A stretch of 19,623 nucleotides of DNA from NCBI GenBank assembly GCA_934096175.1, contig CAKOLG010000023.1, forward strand, positions 1 to 19,623, in the 5' to 3' direction. This DNA comes from an uncultured Bacilli bacterium (GTDB taxonomy: Bacteria > Bacillota_I > Bacilli_A > RF39 > UBA660). The translations under genes were made by a program, and so were the position numbers. Positions 15,280-19,623 of this stretch are shown piece after piece; within the stretch, counting starts at the first letter, position 1, and each line of letters opens with the position of its first letter. A model generated the notes under the pieces. It did no database searches. It was not told the DNA's origin and saw nothing but the letters and a program-made list of their open reading frames with translations.

Positions 15280-17364
15280 TTATATCTTTGTTATACTTTT
15301 GTGATTTTTCATTAATTTTTTTATGCCATAATTTTTAGCGAAAGCTACCGTTAAAAAGTCACCTTTAACTTCAATGATAACTCCTCTACCATAAATGGTA
15401 TGCATTATAACATCGCCAGCTACAAATTCCACATTATCATTTACATATAATTCTTCTTTATTTACTTTTTCTGGTTCAAACATCTGTTCATTTTCTACCT
15501 CAAGTAATTTTTGGTCTATTTCTTTAATGAAACGACTTGGAGGATTTATAACATCTTTTCCATAGAGCATTCGACGTTTAGCATTGGATATATACAATCT
15601 TTCTTTTGCCCTAGTAATTCCAACATAACATAATCGACGTTCTTCTTCAAGACCACCATCTTCACAAAATGAATTTTGGTGAGGAAATATACCATCTTCC
15701 ATGCCAATTAGGAAAACAACTGAAAATTCTAGACCTTTAGCACTGTGTATTGTCATTAATGTTACAACATCTTCGTCGTCTTTATGTTCTGTGATGTCAG
15801 CAATTAAACTAATTTCTTCTAAGAAATCTTGTAATGATTCTGAACCAGTTCTTTCTTCAAATGTTTTTGTAATAGATTTAAATTCTTCAAGGTTGTCTAA
15901 TCTTATTTCATTTTCCATGTTTTTATCTGCTTCATATTCAGCTCGCATACCGGTACAATCTAAAATCATATCGATAAGTTCTGTTAATGACAGATCTTCG
16001 CTTTTTTTAGTTAAGTCTAAAATCAAATTTTTAAAATCTAATTCTTTTCCTTTAGATATTACTTGGAAAATCGAAGTGTTATTTTCTTTGGCTTCTTCTT
16101 CTAATTTGCTAATAGTAGATGGCCCAATCCCTCTTTTTGGCACATTTATAACTCTTCTAAGAGATATTTCATCATTGTTGTTAAGTATTAGTTTTAAATA
16201 GCTAATTAAATCTTTAATTTCTTTACGTGAATAGAAGTAATAGCTTCCTACAACTTTGTATGGTACGTTGGCTTTTAAAAACATTTCTTCTACTAAACGA
16301 GCTTGGGCATTAGTTCTGTATAGAACACTAATTTCACTTTTTTTATAACCTTCTTGAATGAGTTTTTTTATCTCATCTAAAACTAATTGAATTTCATGTT
16401 TGCCATCATATGCTCTTAAATATGTTATTTTTCGTCCTTCATTATTTTTACACCAAAGATTTTTTTCTTTACGTTCTTTGTTGTTTTTTATTACAGAATT
16501 AGCGGCGTCTAATATAAATTTTGTAGAACGATAATTTTCTTCAAGGGGAATTATAATGGCATTTTTGTAATCTTTTTCAAAATTCAAGATATTTCTAAAA
16601 TTTGCACCTCTAAACATATATATTGATTGATCAGGATCACCAACTATAAAAATATTTTGATATTTTTCTGCTAGCAAACGAGAGAGTTTATATTGTACTT
16701 CATTGGTATCTTGATATTCATCTATTAAAATATATTTAAATCTATCTTGGTATGATTCAAGTATATCTTTATTTTCCATAAATAATTTAACAGGTAGCTT
16801 TAATAAATCATCAAAATCTACAGAATTATTTCTTTTTAAAATGTTTTGATATTCATAATAAACCTGTGCAGCAATTTTGTCCGGAGGCGTGTTAAAAGTT
16901 CTTTCAATTTCTGCATCCGTTAGCATTTCATTTTTTATAGAACTTATTTTATTTCTGATATATGACGGTGAATTAAGTTTTGGATCATATCCATTTTCTT
17001 TTAAAATTTTTTTTATGATTGAAATGACATCATCACTGTCGATAATCGAGTAATTTCTGTCTAAACCGAGGATTGGAGCGTTTTCGCGAATAATACGAAC
17101 TCCTAAGGCGTGGAATGTTCCAACAAAAGCGTTGTTATTGGGTACTAATTTTTCAAGTCTTTCTCGCATTTCTTTAGCAGCTTTGTTAGTGAAAGTAATC
17201 GCCAAAATATTATATGACGGAATACCATTATCAATCAGATTGGCAATTCTCGTTGTTAATACTTTGGTTTTCCCAGAACCAGCTCCCGCAAGGACCAAGC
17301 AAGGACCGTTAACGTGAAGAACTGCTTCTTTTTGTTTTTCATTTAATCCGTTTAGATAATTCAT
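15280..17364 (-). CDS. pcrA: PcrA/UvrD-type ATP-dependent 3'-5' DNA helicase
   Basis: The 694-aa superfamily 1A helicase acts in nucleotide-excision repair and plasmid replication, and removes recombinase from DNA. Helicase motifs appear in order: Q motif LNEKQKEAV (7-15), Walker A AGAGSGKT (26-33), motif Ia TFTNKAAKEM (57-66), Walker B DEYQDT (215-220), motif III GDPDQSIYMFRGA (242-254), motif IV EENYRST (275-281), motif V TIHSAKGLEF (538-547) and motif VI YVGITRAKERLY (580-591). A Tudor-like C-terminal segment (about 648-690, GDVIMHTIYGRG) is the RNA-polymerase-interacting tail typical of PcrA. It is somewhat shorter than common PcrA proteins because of a short linker. The ribosome binding site is weak (AGAAGAAAAG). 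It is the first gene of the operon ending with ligA. Confidence 0.96.
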   Translation of the reverse strand: MNYLNGLNEKQKEAVLHVNGPCLVLAGAGSGKTKVLTTRIANLIDNGIPSYNILAITFTNKAAKEMRERLEKLVPNNNAFVGTFHALGVRIIRENAPILGLDRNYSIIDSDDVISIIKKILKENGYDPKLNSPSYIRNKISSIKNEMLTDAEIERTFNTPPDKIAAQVYYEYQNILKRNNSVDFDDLLKLPVKLFMENKDILESYQDRFKYILIDEYQDTNEVQYKLSRLLAEKYQNIFIVGDPDQSIYMFRGANFRNILNFEKDYKNAIIIPLEENYRSTKFILDAANSVIKNNKERKEKNLWCKNNEGRKITYLRAYDGKHEIQLVLDEIKKLIQEGYKKSEISVLYRTNAQARLVEEMFLKANVPYKVVGSYYFYSRKEIKDLISYLKLILNNNDEISLRRVINVPKRGIGPSTISKLEEEAKENNTSIFQVISKGKELDFKNLILDLTKKSEDLSLTELIDMILDCTGMRAEYEADKNMENEIRLDNLEEFKSITKTFEERTGSESLQDFLEEISLIADITEHKDDEDVVTLMTIHSAKGLEFSVVFLIGMEDGIFPHQNSFCEDGGLEEERRLCYVGITRAKERLYISNAKRRMLYGKDVINPPSRFIKEIDQKLLEVENEQMFEPEKVNKEELYVNDNVEFVAGDVIMHTIYGRGVIIEVKGDFLTVAFAKNYGIKKLMKNHKSITKI

Positions 17365-17388
17365 GGCTTTTCTTCTTTCTTTTCTAAT

Positions 17389-17397
17389 ATTATAACA
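17389..17397 (-). promoter_or_regulatory. Promoter of the pcrA operon (extended -10)
   Basis: TGT-TATAAT on the minus strand is a perfect extended -10, with only poor -35 candidates 17-18 bases upstream. The expected start near 17382 leaves a leader of about 17 bases before the pcrA ATG. Confidence 0.55.
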
Positions 17398-17479
17398 TGG
17401 CTTTTTTTATTAATAAATACAAGTTGTAAAGTTGGACATTAAATTTTTAATTAATATAATTCTCATACAAAACATTATT

Positions 17480-17524
17480 AAATTAAAAAAAGTAAGAATA
17501 TTTTTTAAAGCATTCTTACTTTTT
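17480..17524 (-). terminator. Intrinsic terminator of the repeat surface-protein gene
   Basis: A perfect 13-bp inverted repeat AAAAAGTAAGAAT/ATTCTTACTTTTT (17487-17499 and 17512-17524) with a 12-base loop ends in a T run on the minus strand. It starts 23 bases after the stop codon of the repeat protein. The following stretch 17400-17480 is AT-rich and shows nothing else beyond the pcrA promoter. Confidence 0.88.
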
Positions 17525-17547
17525 GTATTATGAAGCGATTAATTTTA

Positions 17548-19623
17548 TTATTTAAGAATATATTCATTACCGTTAGCGTCGGTTATTTTAGTGATTGTGC
17601 AGCCGCCAGACCCGCTTGCGTTCGGGCCACCGCCTCCGCCGCCACCAAATGATAATTTCCCAGATGTTGTAGTTGTAAATGAACCAGACCTTCTGCCCTC
17701 AGTTATGAGATCAATAGATGTACCATCATATGTTATCCCAGCACTTCCACTGCCACCATTGGTAGATGAAGCTGAAATAGTATAGTAAACTGTTACACCA
17801 ATTGGCAAATTATCTACAGTCGCTGAGTTGCCACTATTTCCATTGCCATTACCGCCACCGCCACCAGCAGATGTACCATTGGTGAAATAAATCGTTGTTA
17901 TTTGTGACCACTGTGCATATAGAGTTTCGTTCACAGCTGGCATTGTAGTATATGTTCTTTTGGTTCCGCCGCTCGCAGCCGTATACCAACCAAGGAAGTT
18001 ATAACCACTTCGTGTTGGGGTTGGGAGTGTCAAACTGGTGCCGTAGTTTTGCGTGATACTCGTTGGACTTACTGTTCCATTATTTGCATTAAAAGTTAAG
18101 GTGTATTTATTTATGGTCCATTTTGCATATAGGGTAATTGTTCCACTAGTTGCTAAGTTTGTAACACTTTGACCGTTAGTGTATGCAACATTACCATTTG
18201 CGCTTGTTGACCAACCACTAAATGAGTAGCCAGTTTTAGTATAAGCATTTGCAGTTAAATTCTTAGCTGTATCGTATCTATGGGTGCTGTTTGTCATACT
18301 GCCACCAGTATTACCATTTCCGTTATAAGCAACTGTGTATGTATTTGCTGTCCATTTAGCAGTTATTGTACAATTACCAGCGCCATAAGTAAATGTCGTA
18401 CCGCTTAGAGCGCATGTTCCAGAAGTTGTCCAACCACCAAAGGTATAACCTGTTCTTGTTGGATTAGCTACTGTTTTTGTCGTTCCATAATTTTGTTTGG
18501 CAGTTTGCTTTGCTGTACTATTATTCCATGTTCCACCATTCGGATTTATGGTTAAGGTATAGCTATTTATTGTCCATTTTGCATATAAAGTTACATTTGA
18601 AGTTGGAGTAAATACGCCATTTGTGCCGGCTTTGTTAGTTGTACATCCGGCTTCGGCATACCAGCCACCAAAGGTATAACCGGTTCTAGTTGGAACGTAT
18701 GTTACGCTGGTGCTATTCCACTGCGCATAAAGGTTAAATGTACCTCTTGTTGCTAGATTTGTAACACTTTGACTATTAGTGTAAGTTGTACCAGTTCCAG
18801 CAGCATTAGTATTCCAATTTTTAAATGTGTAAGTTGCCGTTCTTGTGGTATTAGTACTACCTGTATAATTATGGTTAAATGTTACAGTGTATGCTCTACT
18901 GAATCCGTTAGCTGTTAAGTTTTTAGCAACATCGTATGTGTGCGAACTACTTGCGGTACTACCACCAGTGCTGCCGTTTCCGTTATACGCAACTGTGTAA
19001 GTGTTTGGTGTCCATTTTGCATATAAAGTTATATTTGAAGTTGGAGTAAATACGCCATTTGTGCCCGCTTTATTGGTTGTACATCCGGCTTCGGCGTACC
19101 AACCGCCGAATGTATAACCAGTTCTAGTTGGAACATATGTTACGCTGGTGCTATTCCACTGCGCATAAAGATTAAATGTACCTCTTGTTGCTAGATTTGT
19201 AACACTTTGACTATTAGTGTATGTTGTACCAGTTCCAGCCGCATTGGTGTTCCAATTTTTGAATGTATAAGTTGCTGTTCTTGTGGTATTAGTACTACCT
19301 GTATAATTATGGTTAAATGTTACAGTGTATGCTCTACTGAATCCATTAGCTGTTAAATTCTTAGCTGTATCGTATGTGTGCGAACTACTTGCCGTACTAC
19401 CACCAGTACTGCCGTTTCCGTTATATGCAACTGTGTATGTGTTTGGTGTCCATTTTGCATATAAAGTTATATTTGAAGTTGGGGTAAATACACCATTTGT
19501 GCCCGCTTTATTTGTTGTACATCCGGCTTCGGCGTACCAGCCACCAAATGTATAACCAGTTCTTGTTGGAACGTATGTTACACTGGCACTATTCCACTGC
19601 GCATAAAGGTTAACTGTTCCACT
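17548..19623 (-). CDS. InlB-B/Listeria-Bacteroides repeat surface protein, C-terminal part (5' end outside window)
   Basis: The reading frame stays open from the TAA at 17548-17550 to the window edge: 691 residues, N-terminus missing. The only in-frame ATG (18295-18297) is internal, not the start. About nine repeat segments end in LYAKW, LYAQW or similar and contain GYTFGGW-type cores, the pattern of InlB B-repeats (Flg_new-like), beta-rich modules found in secreted adhesins. The last ~119 residues (17551-17907) form a different domain with glycine runs (Gly5 and Gly7). There is no LPXTG motif and no C-terminal membrane helix; the protein ends in NGNEYILK, so anchoring must come from the unseen N-terminus or be non-covalent. 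Composition is rich in Thr, Asn, Gly, Tyr and Trp, and its DNA looks more GC-rich than its neighbours. Adhesion is a family-based guess. Confidence 0.9.
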   Translation of the reverse strand, partial: SGTVNLYAQWNSASVTYVPTRTGYTFGGWYAEAGCTTNKAGTNGVFTPTSNITLYAKWTPNTYTVAYNGNGSTGGSTASSSHTYDTAKNLTANGFSRAYTVTFNHNYTGSTNTTRTATYTFKNWNTNAAGTGTTYTNSQSVTNLATRGTFNLYAQWNSTSVTYVPTRTGYTFGGWYAEAGCTTNKAGTNGVFTPTSNITLYAKWTPNTYTVAYNGNGSTGGSTASSSHTYDVAKNLTANGFSRAYTVTFNHNYTGSTNTTRTATYTFKNWNTNAAGTGTTYTNSQSVTNLATRGTFNLYAQWNSTSVTYVPTRTGYTFGGWYAEAGCTTNKAGTNGVFTPTSNVTLYAKWTINSYTLTINPNGGTWNNSTAKQTAKQNYGTTKTVANPTRTGYTFGGWTTSGTCALSGTTFTYGAGNCTITAKWTANTYTVAYNGNGNTGGSMTNSTHRYDTAKNLTANAYTKTGYSFSGWSTSANGNVAYTNGQSVTNLATSGTITLYAKWTINKYTLTFNANNGTVSPTSITQNYGTSLTLPTPTRSGYNFLGWYTAASGGTKRTYTTMPAVNETLYAQWSQITTIYFTNGTSAGGGGGNGNGNSGNSATVDNLPIGVTVYYTISASSTNGGSGSAGITYDGTSIDLITEGRRSGSFTTTTSGKLSFGGGGGGGPNASGSGGCTITKITDANGNEYILK
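18571..19008. repeat. 438-bp coding tandem repeat, copy nearest the 3' end of the gene
   Basis: Begins at the triplet complementary to the ACA codon next to the conserved TGG. The period of exactly 438 bases (146 codons) keeps the frame. Compared by eye with the next unit it differs at 29 positions, in 25 codons silently and in two codons with replacement (Val/Ile and Val/Thr). Confidence 0.93.
19009..19446. repeat. 438-bp coding tandem repeat, middle copy
   Basis: Full-length unit. The encoded 146 residues comprise a GGWYAEAGC-type InlB-like segment and a second, longer segment with an internal extension (about 20-25 residues around FSRAYTVTFNHNY) not seen in the simpler repeats at 18100-18350. 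Confidence 0.93.
19447..19623. repeat. 438-bp coding tandem repeat, truncated by the window edge
   Basis: The first 177 bases of a further unit, aligned without gaps to the middle copy. I count 15 base differences, of which three change the residue (Thr/Ala, Phe/Val, Arg/Ser), all near the window edge. More units probably follow outside. Confidence 0.88.

Noticed and set aside
15701..16201. Open frame of 166 codons on the plus strand within pcrA
   Set aside because: Antisense to helicase motifs, Ser/Leu/Ile-rich shadow composition, no promoter or domain evidence.
17401..17486. Possible small gene or plus-strand promoter between pcrA and the repeat protein
   Set aside because: TATAAT-like strings occur by chance in AT-rich DNA and no open frame with a ribosome binding site follows.
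17591..17785. Proline-rich plus-strand frame opposite the C-terminus of the repeat protein
   Set aside because: The proline runs are simply the complement of the glycine codons in the minus-strand gene.
18295..18297. ATG that would make the repeat protein a 249-residue gene
   Set aside because: The same frame continues open with the same repeat pattern to 19623, and no ribosome binding site precedes this ATG, so it is an internal methionine.
17548..19623. CRISPR-like or mobile-element repeats in the right part
   Set aside because: The repeats are in frame, vary mostly at silent positions and encode InlB-like modules with no spacer structure, terminal inverted repeats or transposase.

Overview
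The window reads like ordinary chromosome from a low-GC Gram-positive bacterium (Bacillota), with one repetitive surface-protein gene at its right edge. The evidence is the AT-rich base composition, strong AGGAGG-type ribosome binding sites, a PcrA/LigA pair, an LTA-synthase-like enzyme, NAD-dependent ligase, Tex, and a MurE carrying the DNPR signature of meso-diaminopimelate addition. Every supported gene is on the minus strand, so transcription runs from high to low coordinates. Eleven genes end in TAA, one in TAG and none in TGA. The surface protein built of InlB/Listeria-Bacteroides-type repeats suggests a host-associated, possibly gut, Bacilli/Erysipelotrichia-like lineage. That placement is inference; no marker in the window fixes the taxon.

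Layout in transcription order. (1) 19623-17548: the C-terminal 691 residues of a secreted or surface protein, made of InlB-B-like repeats that include near-identical 438-bp tandem units and end in a Gly-rich domain, followed by a terminator. (2) 17364-11496: an operon of pcrA, two tandem sugar-nucleotidyltransferase-like paralogues, and ligA, ending in a strong terminator. (3) 11400-7847: a three-gene membrane operon comprising a small bitopic protein of unknown function, a receptor with two solute-binding-like domains and a degenerate GGDEF domain, and a YihY/BrkB membrane protein. (4) 7756-5603: tex alone, with its own promoter and terminator. (5) 5447-1681: an LtaS-like sulfatase-fold enzyme and asnB. 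(6) 1580-213: murE. (7) 119-46: tRNA-Gly(TCC) behind its own extended -10 promoter.

Functional reading: murE, asnB and the ltaS-like gene form an envelope neighbourhood. AsnB homologues in some DAP-type Gram-positives amidate meso-DAP rather than make asparagine, and that possibility fits here. pcrA and ligA are a known Bacillota pair for DNA repair and replication; the two nucleotidyltransferases between them are unexpected. The least understood unit is the 7847-11400 operon, which looks like an extracellular-ligand sensor whose output domain is probably not an active diguanylate cyclase.

The window is mostly housekeeping and I found no defence island, CRISPR array, transposon or phage. The largest gaps between genes are about 155-185 bases and hold promoters and terminators.
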